Source: Spirogloea muscicola (Eukaryota > Streptophyta > Zygnematophyceae > Spirogloeales > Spirogloeaceae). From it: 63,813 bases of DNA. The translations under genes and the position numbers were made by a program. This document shows, one piece after another, positions 42,770 through 54,508 of the stretch (the first letter of the stretch is position 1; every line of letters starts with the position of its first letter). The stretch spans positions 47,467 through 111,279 of the forward strand of contig WELB01000014.1 in NCBI GenBank assembly GCA_009602725.1, written 5' to 3'. The notes under the pieces were generated by a model, which made no database searches, was not told where the DNA came from, and was given only the letters and a program-made list of their open reading frames with translations.

Positions 42770-45700
42770 ATGGCGGGGGCCCTGGCGCAAGCGGCGGCCG
42801 TCGCGGGCGACTGTCTGGCGGGGACGGCGGTCGCCTCGCCGCTGCGAGGATGCAAGAAGTCGCGGCGCGCCGCCACCGGGCGCCTGGCGGTCGCATCGAC
42901 GGCAGCGGCCTCGCTCAAGTCCTTCTCGGGCATGCGGCGGGTCAGCGCCGTGGACAGCCTCGGCCGCCAGCCGTCGCAGGACCTGAGGTCGGTCGTAGCC
43001 GCGTCGGTAGCTGCGGCTGGCCACAGCAGCGGCAGCACGAAGGGCCAGACGGTGGCCATGTTCGAGAGGTTCACTGAGAAGGCCATCAAAGTCATCATGC
43101 TCGCGCAAGAGGAGGCTCGCCGCCTTGGCCACAACTTTGTTGGCACTGAGCAGGTCAGGCTGTGGGCTTCTCCTCTCAGATGACTATGACTACATTGAAA
43201 CGGGATAGCACTTCTTGTTCTGAGTTTAGCTTGTTTGGACATCAATCTGTGGGTCACCTGTGGAGTCACCAAAAGGGCAGATCGTTGAATGCGACGAGTG
43301 AACTATTGCGATATAGCTGTTATTGACATTCTGGCTTGCGCTTGGACGCCTCAACTGCAGATTCTCCTGGGCCTCATTGGCGAGGGCACTGGGATTGCCG
43401 CGAAGGTACTCAAGTCCATGGGGGTGAATCTGAAGGAAGCTCGTGTGGAGGTTGAGAAGATCATTGGGCGTGGTTCTGGCTTTGTTGCTGTTGAGATCCC
43501 CTTCACGCCCCGTGCCAAGCGTGTGCTTGAGCTCTCCTTGGAGGAAGCTCGCCAGCTAGGTTAGTCACTGACCATAGCTTGTGAGCCGTATAATTGCCTT
43601 CTGCAATATACCATACTAAGATGAAGCTATGACTTCTGTGTCCTGGAGGCTCCGTCTGGACAGGCTGTACTCGCACTAGCATGACCTCAAACTGTGTTTT
43701 CTGCATGGATCAGGTCACAACTACATTGGTACTGAGCACCTGTTGCTGGGACTCCTTCGTGAGGGCGAAGGAGTGGCAGCTAGGGTCTTAGAAAATCTAG
43801 GGGCTGACCCAAGCAACATCCGCACTCAGGTTGGGCTTTCAACCTTGTCAGCAGAAACATTTATTAGTGCTGTCAGAGTCTGCGCTGTTGTTTGCTACAG
43901 TCTAATCCACTGCTCCAAACTTCAGCTTCACCACCATGCCCACTTAGCTTACTACAGCAAGTTTTCACGTGGAAAAAGCTGGATTGTGTTTATTGACACA
44001 GATCGACCTTGCTGAGGATAGCTTTTGGATGTGTATGTTACAGGTCATAAGGATGGTGGGTGAGAGCACTGAGGCTGTGGGCGCTGGGGTTGGAGGTGGA
44101 AGTAGCAGCAACAAGATGCCAACTCTTGAGGAGTATGGCACAAATCTTACCAAGCTTGCTGAGGAGGTAAGCGTTTTGTAGCAGATGCTCTTGTAAGCTG
44201 CCATTCTTGGTAGCACTGAAAGTTCTGTAAGCTTGAGTTTGTATGATTGCGGTCAAGAGCAGGGCCAAGCGTGTCTTGCTGGTGGGTTTTCGGACATCAT
44301 TGTTGCAGCTGGAGCTTTCCTCACTCGCAGTTTGTGCTCCGACGATCTCATTGACGATCTCATTGAATGTGTTTTGTTTTCTTCCAGGGTAAGTTGGACC
44401 CTGTGGTGGGAAGACAGGCTCAGATTGAGCGCGTCACTCAGATCCTTGGAAGGAGGACAAAGAATAACCCCTGCCTGATTGGGGAGCCTGGCGTTGGCAA
44501 AACTGCCATCGCTGAGGGGCTGGCGCAGCGCATTGCAACTGGAGACGTCCCAGAGACCATTGAGGGCAAGAAGGTATGCTTCTGTCGTTCTAATAGGCTG
44601 CAGTATGTTGCATACCGGCTCCGCCCACCCCCCCCCCCCCCCGGGGGGTTCTTGACACGTTCTCATGTAGTAATCCATGTATTTCATTGAAGGGTCTTAA
44701 CTTATTTGAAGGAAGTGGTAATTCGTAAACTGTCTCTCGGTTGCCATATTGTTTACAGATGTGGAAGCTTGCAGGCTTTCTTCTGTCTTCCCCAGCTTAA
44801 CACACATGTGTCCTATGGCAGGTGATTACCCTTGACATGGGCCTTCTGGTGGCGGGCACCAAGTACCGTGGCGAGTTTGAGGAGAGGCTGAAGAAGTTGA
44901 TGGAGGAGATCAAGCAGGCTGATGACATCATTCTTGTCATCGATGAGGTGCACACTTTGATTGGAGCCGGTGCAGCGGAGGGAGCCATTGACGCTGCTAA
45001 CATTCTGAAGCCTGCTCTCGCCAGAGGCGAGCTTCAGGTATGATGCTCCTCTTGACTTACTATGGATCTTGTCTTTGCAAGCATTCATTGGTACTCTGGA
45101 TCTTGTTCTTGCAAGCATTACTTGGTAAAGGTATCTGAGATAAATTTCAGGCATGCAATTCTGGCACTCTAGTTCCTACTAGAAACCAATATGTCAGATT
45201 ATTAATATTCATGAGTCTTAGTTACGCTTGCTGACGTCTTTGAATTACGATTGCCATTCAGTGCATTGGAGCAACCACGATTGATGAGTACCGCAAGCAC
45301 ATTGAGAAGGACCCTGCCTTGGAGCGCCGATTCCAGCCTGTCCAGGTTCCTGAGCCCTCTGTGGATGAGACTATCCAGATCCTGAAAGGACTCCGGGAGC
45401 GTTACGAGATTCACCACAAGCTTCGCTACACTGATGAAGCCCTCATTGCTGCTGCTCAACTGTCATACCAATATATTAGGTATGCTGGGAGGGTAACATC
45501 CCTTGTCATCTTTGAGTGGGGCATATTTAGTCATTCTCATCACTGTAAGCTACTTATTACAGCAACTCTGTCTAGCAGGATACTTGTTTGCTTTCATTTA
45601 GATGCACCATAAGAGCAAGGAATTTGTGTTTGCTTTCATTTGGATGCGTCATAAGAGCAAAACATCAGACGCATATAAATCTAGAGGGCGAAGACAGCAA

Positions 45701-48530
45701 CTCCGGTTGCACATGTGCTTACAGGCATCATCTCATTGATGTTGTGTCAGTGACCGCTTTTTGCCTGATAAGGCAATTGACTTGATTGATGAGGCTGGTT
45801 CTCGTGTGCGTCTTCGCCATGCACAGGTGTGCACAGCTCGTGTGCCTTACTGAACCTCCACAGTACGCTCTGCATGCATGGATAACATCGTTGGCTTGTA
45901 TCATCTCTGCAAGCTCGATAATGTACTGTGAGATCTCATCTGAATATTCTTGTTGAGTCTGCCGCAGCTGCCTGAAGAGGCCCGGGAGCTGGATAAGGAG
46001 CTTCGCACCATCACCAAGGAGAAGAACGAAGCAGTCAGGGGCCAAGACTTTGAGAAGGTACTTATCATCTGACCTTAGTAGGCACGCTAAGTACCTTGTA
46101 TACAGGCGTGCTGTGTTTTAACATGTTTTTGCGTGTGCGGGCGAGACAGTGAGGTTGTGTGGAGTTTGCATGTCTTTCGTGCTCTCCAGTGTGCTGTATC
46201 CGCTGTGTTCTTGCCAACTGCCACTTTGCCAGGCATTGTGCTTTAACTACTACTGTATGGGACAGATTGGACAAGGATGGAGCCTGGCTAGCTTATTTCT
46301 CAGCAACCTGGTGCTGATTGGTATATTTCACAAACTGACGTATTGTTGTAGGCTGGAGAGCTTCGTGACCGTGAGATGGAGCTAAAAGCTCAGATCTCAG
46401 CCATCACAGAAAAGGGCAAGGAGAAGATGAAGGCAGAGACTGAGAGTGGAGAGACTGGCCCACTTGTCACCGAGTCAGACATTCAGCAGATTGTGTCTGC
46501 CTGGACTGGTATCCCTGTGGAGAAGGTCAGCTCTTTGTACCTGCACAAAGCCTCCATTCTCCATTCTCCATTCTCCATTCTCAACTCCTTCCTTTACTGT
46601 ACATGTCGCCACAATCTTTGTAAGTGTAACTTATCATGCTAACCTGTCTGTTACCTCCATGTTGAGTGCATCTGAGAATGATGTGCAACCCGCTGGATTT
46701 TCCTTGCAGGTTTCCACTGATGAGTCCGATAGGCTCCTTAAGATGGAGGGCACACTCCACCAACGCGTCATTGGACAAGACGAGGCCGTGAAGGCTATCT
46801 CTCGCGCCATCCGTCGTGCGCGGGTTGGGTTGAAGAACCCCAACCGGCCCATTGCGTCCTTCATCTTTTCTGGCCCTACTGGTGTTGGGAAGTCAGAGCT
46901 TGCCAAGGCCCTCGCTTCTTACTACTTTGGTTCCGAGGAGGTACACTTTGCCACTTTCTGCTTAGTTTGTCCTGAGTTGAAAGCAAGTGCTCACGTACAC
47001 AAGCTCTCCTGGTGCTTCTCCGCTTGAGCTTCACTTTGGAGGATATCAATGCCACACTTGTTTTGCAGGCTATGGTGCGTCTCGACATGTCGGAGTTCAT
47101 GGAGAGGCACACGGTCTCCAAGCTCATTGGGAGCCCGCCTGGATATGTTGGATACAGTGAGGGCGGCCAGCTGACGGAGGCAGTTCGTAGGCGTCCGTAC
47201 ACTGTGGTTCTCTTTGACGAGATTGAGAAGGCCCATCCAGATGTCTTCAACATGATGCTTCAGGTACTCCCCTATCCAGAGTTTGTTGTATTGATGCCGA
47301 TAAGCTCCTCCTTGTTAGACTGCACTATGTTTGTCTTTTCCTCCTCATGGTTGGCGCTTTGTCTTAATGCCAATAAGCTCACATTTATCCATACTGCAAG
47401 ATGTTGTTTCTTCTTCCTCATGGTTGATGTGTGGCTGTCTGCCAACAGATTCTTGAGGATGGGCGTCTGACTGACAGCAAGGGCAGGACTGTGGACTTCA
47501 AGAACACCTTGCTTATTATGACCTCGAACGTCGGCTCCTCTGTGATTGAGAAGGGCGGTGGTGGCATTGGATTCCAGGTGCGATTGACAGGAATGACAAG
47601 GATATGCATTCAGCTTATCTGTGCTTTCGTGGATACTTGCTATTGACCTCCTAGAGATTGTCAGGCAAGGTGCAGGAGGCATGTTACAAATAATGTATTC
47701 GACCAATTCAGCTGGAAAACTTAATGCATTTCTCACGGGATTATATTGGAATGGGTCGCAGCTTGACTATGGCGAGAAGGACAGCAGCTACAACCGCATC
47801 AAGAGCCTTGTGAACGAGGAGCTGAAGCAGTACTTCAGGCCAGAGTTCCTCAATAGATTGGACGAGATTATTGTCTTCAGGCAGCTGACGAAGATGGAGG
47901 TCAAAGAGATTGCAGACATCATGTTGAAGGAGGTGTTTGAGCGCCTGCACAAGAAGGAGATTGACCTCCAGGTACTACTTCACTTTGATAGAGTGAGAGT
48001 GAGTGAGAGCAGGACATCTTCTCTTCCTGCACTTGTCATGTCATTCTTAAAAAAAATTGAGGCACTTAACTAGGTAAAGGTCCCAAACTGACTACTGCCC
48101 ATGTCCTCTTTCTGAAGGTCACTGAAAGGTTCAGGGACCGGGTTGTGGATGAGGGTTATAGTCCTTCTTATGGAGCTCGCCCACTGCGAAGAGCAATCAT
48201 GAGACTTCTTGAGGATAGGTGAGATGTGCAGGGCTTAAATTGGAAGTTGTTGCTCATATCCTTGTGTATTGCTGAGTCATAAAGTACATAGGATGGCAGG
48301 CTGTTCTGCCAGTCTCAGCATGAGTGTGCTCTTAAATAAATAAGATGCTGATGTGGGTTTGCTGGTCACTTGGGCTGAGCAGCATGGCTGAACGGATGCT
48401 ATCTGGCGAGATCAAGGAGGGCGATAGTGCCATCATTGATGTGGACGCTGACGGCAACGTGACCGTCCTCAATGGCAACACTGGGACCAATACATCAACG
48501 CTCATTGAGGCCCCAGCAGGCATCTCATGA
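42770..48530 (+). CDS. CLPC: Chloroplast Clp protease chaperone ClpC (Hsp100)
   Basis: Sixteen exons with matching phases: 42770-43153, 43361-43559, 43714-43829, 44044-44166, 44388-44573, 44822-45037, 45262-45479, 45751-45826, 45968-46057, 46352-46525, 46710-46940, 47069-47263, 47449-47577, 47762-47971, 48118-48218, 48383-48530. They encode 931 aa, the length of plant ClpC1. The first 90 or so residues look like a transit peptide. The N domain follows ([20 protein letters not shown], and two repeats with NFVGTEQ and NYIGTEH). AAA-1 has GEPGVGKT (about 306-313) and ILVIDEV. A coiled-coil M domain carries [19 protein letters not shown]-2 has GPTGVGKS (about 649-656) and LFDEIEK. The ClpP-docking loop IGF is at about 776-778. 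The protein unfolds substrates for the stromal ClpPR protease and takes part in import at the inner envelope (established for plants). All key ATPase residues are present. Confidence 0.98.
44626..44646. repeat. Poly-C/poly-G run in a ClpC intron
   Basis: An uninterrupted run of about 16 C is followed directly by six G within intron 5. Such runs are error-prone and can fold, but the site is far from both splice signals. Confidence 0.85.
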
Positions 48531-49768
48531 TTTATTGCACATATAGACTCTTAGGAGTGCTACTGGCTGTGAACGGCCATAGCCTGTATTGCAGCTATGC
48601 TCTGGCTGCATCTAGTGCCATCATTGATCAAACCACTGAAAGTGCACGCTAGTACTTGAGAAGGGAAGCAGATAACCTGGACTAGGTCCTAGGTGACATT
48701 GCAAGATTGGAGAAAGCCAGAGTTGCAGACATCTGACGATGGCACTCTTGAACTTACTAATCTCGATGAAGGATCTTGTGGTTGTGGATCGTATCCGCTT
48801 GGTGCGGTCAACAACAGCCTCAGATTGTACCTGTGAACAGCTCTCCAATTGGCCAGTCCTAGCAATTGAAAACATGATTAACTAACTACACACAAATTCC
48901 TCTGAGGTGCAAGCACGACCATTACGCGGATCAAGAAGACATTGATGTAATGCTATTCTTAACCGCCAAGGCAGTTGCTAGGCGTTTTATGTAGTCCGCT
49001 TGATATCATCAAACCTGAGGGCAAGCTTACGTTGAAGAGAGGTGGTAGTGGAGGCAACTAGTGGGTGAATGTCATATCCTTTGTATCAGGGGGGAGGTCT
49101 ATGACTGAAGTGCTCCGGCATGACTTGTCAGCCAGGGGTTTGGTAGATAAGCCTTGGACCCTGATCTAAAACCCTGATATGGTTTTGCGGCACCAGCTGT
49201 CTAAACCCGGGACGCCTGCAGCTTCGGCCGCGGCTCCCCACGTGATCGGAGCCTCCAGCTGCGCGCCTTTGACCGTGGATGCTCACCATCAACGGTCTCG
49301 CGTTGTTAGCGTCGGCGCGCCGCTTAGCGCCGCTCTCAGCCGTCGATCGGCTCGCGAGTGAGATTGACATGGGGGCCCCTCCCTGACGGTGCCGACCGCC
49401 GCTAAGTCAGACATAAGTCCGTAGATTAGATCCAGGAGGCACTTCGAGGGACAGACTATAATATATGTCTGGGCGGCGTAGTAAAATGGACTCCCGCCGG
49501 GGGGGCCCGGTTCGCTGGCGCTAACGGGGCGCCCGCTGCCGGGCGCTGTCATCAGGCGCAGGCAGGTAAACCGCCCCCCCCCCGCCTCGGCGAGCCAAGG
49601 CTCCCAATCAAGGGGCCCCGCTTCACAACGGGGCTGTTACCGGATAGTGCACGCCCTCATAATATATATTCCATTTTCCGACGCTTCTGGGGNCCACATT
49701 GCGGGGGCCGCTCCCAAAGTCCCCGCCTTTGCCGGCACGTCTCGCCGCCGGGGCTAACGAGCCCAACT

Positions 49769-49800
<32 letters not shown>

Positions 49801-49929
49801 AGCGAGCGCCTGTGCGCAGGCCTAACGGTCGTTGCGCGCCTGGGCGGGCTGGCGGCGCCAGAGGCGCAGCTGTGCCGCCGGGGAGCAATTCGACTCCCAT
49901 CGCCTGCAGCAGCAGCTGCTGCAGGCGCT
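48531..49929. other. Intergenic stretch between ClpC and the RRM gene
   Basis: The left part is the ClpC 3' UTR. The right part (49130-49930) is GC-rich, with CCTAAACCC-like motifs near 49165-49210, a C10 run at about 49572, one n at 49693 and a GCC run at 49768-49800, probably the 5' UTR of the next gene. I see no gene here. Confidence 0.5.
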
Positions 49930-51859
49930 ATGGTTGACAGGCGGCGAGAGCACGAAGACCTCGGGCGCAAGATATTCGTGGGAGGCCTATCTCCCACCGT
50001 CGAGTCGGGTGCGGCGCCCGCCTGCTGCATAGAGACTCATCATTTGCATGCTCCTGAGCTGTTGCCACCTGGACTATTCGATTGCGCATATATCTTGGCA
50101 GCTGCGACCTCGAAGGATCGTATTACAAGCTGAGCATACGAGACAGCCTCGATAGAGGCAGCTCCAGAACTATGTGTGGCTTCATGCACTAATTGCGCGA
50201 TTGTGGCTGGCCTGCAGAGGATCTACGCGAGTTCTTTCAAGCACACTTTGGTCCAGTCGTGGACGCTGTGGTCATAGAGAGCCAGACAGGGAACCAAATA
50301 ATGTCCCGTGGTTTCGGCTTCGTCACCTTTAAGCACGAGAGCTCTGTCCAAGCAGCAGTCCAAGCTCACTTTGTCAACCTCTTTGGGAAAAAGGTAGGCT
50401 TGCCATGGCAGACACGCGCACTCAGCTCTTGGACGCCTTCTTGGAGTCCGATCAAGCATCGTGAAGCTTTGAGTGAAGTGTTAATTGCTGTAGTTCATAT
50501 GAATCATCGTGCCTCCACTTCATGTCATTCGTCTTGTGAGCCCTCTTCAATGCATATTGCGACGATGTCCACAGCAATAACCAGCGAGCTCTCAATCTCA
50601 CGACCAGGTCGAAGTAAAGAGCGCCGTTCCCAGGCCTGTGCTGCTGGCGGAAGCAGCAGCAGCAGCTGAGGAGGTGAACAGGGCCGACCAGAAGAAGCCG
50701 TGGTCTGCTGATCTGCAGACCACAGACGAGAACAGGAGTATGCATGACGAGCAGCACAGGGCTATCACTTACCAGCTGCCCTCACAGCACAGTCGATATG
50801 CAGCAGGAGTGCCTTACACACCAGATGCTTCTGTGCCAGCTGGCCTGCCAGCCGTGCAACCGGCATGGCTGAAGAAGCTGCGGCAGTGGATGCCGAGGTT
50901 TATTGCTCAGGCGTCCAGCAGATTGGCTGAAGGAGAGTGGTATCCGCTGTCGTCACTGAAAGGCGACTTCAGAGCTACGTGCGGCCTTGAATTGGACCAT
51001 ACTAGCCTCGGTTTTCAGAAGCTCAGTGACTTTGTGCGAGCACTGCCTGATGTTTGTAGGATGAAGATCGTGCCAGTTGGCCGAGGCCCTGCTACCCATA
51101 TGGTTCTGCTGCCGCCTGGTAAGTGCATGTGTGATCTGTCAACATCATGCAATTCTACAACGTCATCTGATCCAAATGCAGACCTTGTACATGTCCATCG
51201 ATTTGTCAGTATGACGTGTACAGACACAGATTGCTTCTATTTCTGTCAGAAATTTGTATATCTGATTGAAGTGAGGTCAGGAAATCAGATGAGGATCGCG
51301 TCTTTCAAGTGTCTTGGTGAGAAGCCCAGACTGATAAGTTTCCTCTGCCTGTGCTACAGCCTCAGGCATGTCCACCCTGCAAGGGTTGTCATCGGCCATT
51401 TTCAATAACCAGCACGCCGAAGCTGGGCGCTCTTACGCCGCAGCAGCAGCCCAGGGGCTGCAAGGATGTGAGACTCCTCTTAAGGGAGGTACACCTGGAT
51501 CTTCGGACGAGCTAGGAAGCGAGGCAGCACTGGAGGAGCACATGGAGGACGTCGGCCGCCCTGCTGATTGGAAGCCAGGCGACAAGGATAAGGGAGATGA
51601 GCCTGACTTCTTGTCTGAGTTGATCTCTATCCTGCACCAACCAGGAGGCGGGAAAGCTCGAGCTGCACAAGAAGCCTCGTCGAATGCCGGCGCTAGCAGT
51701 TCCGCAAACCGGGAGGCCAGCCAGAGTGGGCCATTCTCAGGCCAACCTCATGGCGTGCCCGTGGCACCTCAAATGGGAAGGAGCGTCGGATCTGGCCTCA
51801 GGCCGCAGTCGGGTACTACAAGGACCCCGATAAGCCCCAGCTATACATATAGAATCTAG
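49930..51859 (+). CDS. RNA-binding protein with RRM and LOTUS (OST-HTH) domains
   Basis: Exons 49930-50008, 50218-50393, 50608-51118 and 51360-51859 are in phase and give about 421 aa if the stop at 51857 is used. The N-terminal RRM has RNP2 KIFVGGL (residues 14-20) and RNP1 RGFGFVTF (57-64). Residues about 172-255 resemble a LOTUS/OST-HTH domain (WLKKLRQWMPRF, WYPLSSLKGDF, LGFQKLSDFVRALPDV, ATHMVLLPP). The rest is low complexity, with an acidic segment (PDFLSELISILHQPGG). LOTUS domains bind RNA G-quadruplexes or Vasa-type helicases (family knowledge); the combination with an RRM suggests post-transcriptional control. The protein may continue into the exons at 52.39-54.08 kb instead of stopping at 51859. 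An overlapping +1 frame reading YYKDPDKPQLYI at 51810-51850 looks protein-like and may mark a frameshift. Confidence 0.8.
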
Positions 51860-52388
51860 TCATATTGACCTTGCATCAGTATGAAGCAGAAGACCTTGCA
51901 TCAGTATGAAGCAAAGGACAAATCATTGCCATGGCCAGATTATGTACAAACTACCACCAGATTCTGTACATAGGGCAATTTTCAGATTACTTGGGTGGTT
52001 GCTGCTCTGAATATGACCCAATTGACTGAGATTGCGCAGCCCGATCTGAGGCCTCACATCCATTTCAGTATAGTCTCTGGAATGACGGTCCGCAGAATAC
52101 TCCTGGGATTCAAGCAGTTTGCCACCAAGTATATCAGAGACTGCAAAAGGCTTCTGGACAGGGTCCCTTCTTGCAAGAACAAGCCTGGCTCCAGGTAGTC
52201 TACTCAAGCCGAAAATCTACAGCAGACACCCCTGTGCATTTCATCCTTGATGTGTGTTCGCCACTGCAGCTGATTAAGCTTCATCTTTCATGAGTATTTG
52301 GACACGCAAGCGTTGGTTCTGCTATTTAGAAGTCAGAAGTTGGCATCTGACGTGCAAAGCTTACTGGCTGACTTCCTTGCATACTGCA

Positions 52389-52578
52389 GGAGAATCAGCC
52401 ACCACTACAATTTTTACACGGGCCTCCACCTAACCATGCTTATGATGTCAACTCCTTCATTGCGCAAGCCCCACCTCCGCTCTCCTCAATGAGTCCCTCG
52501 CAAAGGGGCACCCCATTGCAGGTTTCGAAGTCCACCACCCATGACCAGCTTATGAAGTCCATGCCCAATATCAGCTAG
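52389..52578 (+). CDS. Probable exon, Pro/Gln-rich
   Basis: After an acceptor (ATACTGCAG) an open frame reads ENQPPLQFLHGPPPNHAYDV and then IAQAPPPLSSMSPSQRG, ending MKSMPNIS-stop near 52578. The composition is like the disordered tail of an RNA-binding protein, and the strand is that of the RRM-LOTUS gene, so it is probably a downstream exon of that gene. I cannot fix the upstream donor. Confidence 0.5.
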
Positions 52579-52739
52579 GAGCCACATTGCTGGTGTTGCA
52601 CAGAAAGATCACCCAGTGCATTCTCGTCCCATGGAGCCCAGCATGCGCTGCAGCACATTGTAAATGAGAAGGACAGCTGCCTCCACGGCTTTCTTCGGTG
52701 ATTGAGCTGAGTAATCTTCTCCTGGTGAAAAATGTGTCC

Positions 52740-53060
52740 AGGTGATTGGCAACTCTGAGCTTGTGTGCACAGCGTGCTCTGGAAGAAGGGCTTTGTGGCA
52801 GGCCCTCCCTTGTGGTCACCGTACACTCTGCATGGTCTGCAAGGACATCCTTGAGGTAGTACAGCAACCCCACCTATCTGAAGATCACACTGCTGACTCT
52901 ACCTAGCGAGCTCGGACTTTGCGGTTGCCTGCTTGTGGGGGATTGGGGGCTTTATATCCGACGGGTCTCAAGCCCTGCAGGCAGTGTGCTTCCTTGTCTT
53001 GCTGCATGCAGCAGCGCAACCCCAAACACGTGTTCTGCCTCGCCTGCCACATGCCCGTGG
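52740..53060 (+). CDS. RING-like and Cys-rich zinc-finger exons
   Basis: An exon starting after CAG at about 52740 reads IGNSELVCTACSGRRALWQA and then LPCGHRTLCMVCKDILE. The pattern C-x2-C ... C-x-H-x4-C-x2-C fits a RING-type finger. A second exon near 52960-53073 reads KPCRQCASLSCCMQQRNPKH and VFCLACHMPVDHWDF-stop, another Cys/His cluster with some likeness to IBR-type fingers. This may be the C-terminal part of the RRM-LOTUS gene or a separate E3-like gene; the splice pattern does not decide it. Confidence 0.55.
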
Positions 53061-53464
53061 ACCACTGGGACTTTTAGCCCGGCTGTGCAACACAAGAGAC
53101 ATGTGTGCAGCAGGTGTGCCTTGACAACCTGTACGGGCAAGCGGATGGCTGACAAGAAGCAGGCGTCCTCTGCCTGGAAGTCAAGTGAATTGCTCGCTGA
53201 GCGAGGTTGCAGCCCATGGCGATGAAGCTCGTTGGCAAAGCGATCAGGCGGCCTTGTAGATTTAGATACTGGCGTATGACCTTACAACTCCTGCTTGGCA
53301 GGTTCCCCAATCTTTATCAATTTATGCAGACCTTAGCTTCATATTTGTACCTTGTGGAGGAGGCAGGTGTGTACCTGCTAACACAGGCCATTGCAGAAGT
53401 TCAGCTTTCAGTCAGGGTCCGAGTTGCTTGTGGCACTTTAGGCACATCAGTGACTACTAGTAAC

Positions 53465-54082
53465 TCTTATTAGAGCTGGCTGAGGACATCACCAGAGGCG
53501 AGCTTCGCTGCGGGCTGAGGGCTATGGCCTCCTCGGTGGCGCAAGGAGCTGACCACCCAGCTGGGCCAAAGAGCAGACGTCGGCCAGTCACAAGGACATC
53601 TGAGCCCGCCGCGGCCTCGCTGCCTCTGGGCCCAGCACAGAGGCGGCCACCTTTGACAACGGGTCTCCAAAGCTTGTGCTAGCAGTCATTTCTGAATGCT
53701 CGACCAGCCACAAGTCCCAACAGGCAGCAGGTTGCATATGGCCCCAGCTGCACAGCCACACACTTGATTGCATCACATCTGGCTGTTTGTGGTCATCTGA
53801 GTGTTTCGATTGAACCCGCACCATCTAATAAGGGCATCTTAATGAGGGCGGATGAAGCTCAACGCAGCGAGCTGATTTCAGCGCGGTGTGGAAGAGACAT
53901 AGCTGGCAGCAGAATCCCTGGCTGCTGTGCCCCATTTCACAGCTGCAGGGGAGGTTGCGGCAGGGCAGCCGCAGCAGCAGCTCAATCAACTGGAGCACAT
54001 TCATAGACTGTCGACTGTGGGCAAGCAGCGCACTGACGGGCTCGTGGGCCTCCAAGTCGAGCAAAGCAAACACATGATATGA
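53465..54082 (+). CDS. Possible downstream exons, function unknown
   Basis: Two plus-strand frames look coding. Near 53468-53682, ELAEDITRGELRCGLRAMAS is followed by a basic segment (KSRRRPVTRTSEPAAASLPL). Near 53895-54082, AAGEVAAGQPQQQLNQLEHI is followed by HRLSTVGKQRTDGLVGLQV and a stop in ATGATATGA. They may belong to the RING-like gene. There is no recognisable domain. Confidence 0.35.
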
Positions 54083-54175
54083 CAAGCAGTGGGAATCTCA
54101 GTCAAGGTGACCGCAAGCGCCAGCTCTTATGAGTTCACGAATTAAACCCCGAAGTGAGAGACGCTTCCAGGAGAG

Positions 54176-54215
54176 GGCGGTGGCTGAAAGAGGCCAGCCC
54201 AGACAGAAAGAATGA
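54176..54215 (-). repeat. Hairpin-element relative
   Basis: GCGGTGGCTGAAAGAGGCCA, then GCCCAGACAGAAAGAATGAAC, matches the right-to-left pattern of the dispersed hairpin elements with a diverged loop. It lies between the convergent zinc-finger and ETO1 genes. Confidence 0.55.
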
Positions 54216-54508
54216 ACAAAGTGCAAACCAAACCCCGGATGACTACGGTTGCTGGCGGCCCGTTAGAGCTCAAAGTACGCTCTGCGGCCATAGCTACCAC
54301 ACATGCAAGAGCCCTAGTCGACTGGCGCTGGGCTGCAAAGTTGCTCCAGGCCGACGACACTAGGCCGTCACTGTCATTATTTACAGCCATGATTTTTGAC
54401 TATAGCAAGGCCGTGGCCTCAGCACAGTAGGTGCCCTTATTGAGCTTGGCGCCGCCGCAGAGTGAGCGCCGGAAAGGAATGTGCAGTCCGCAGAAATATA
54501 AGCCTTGG

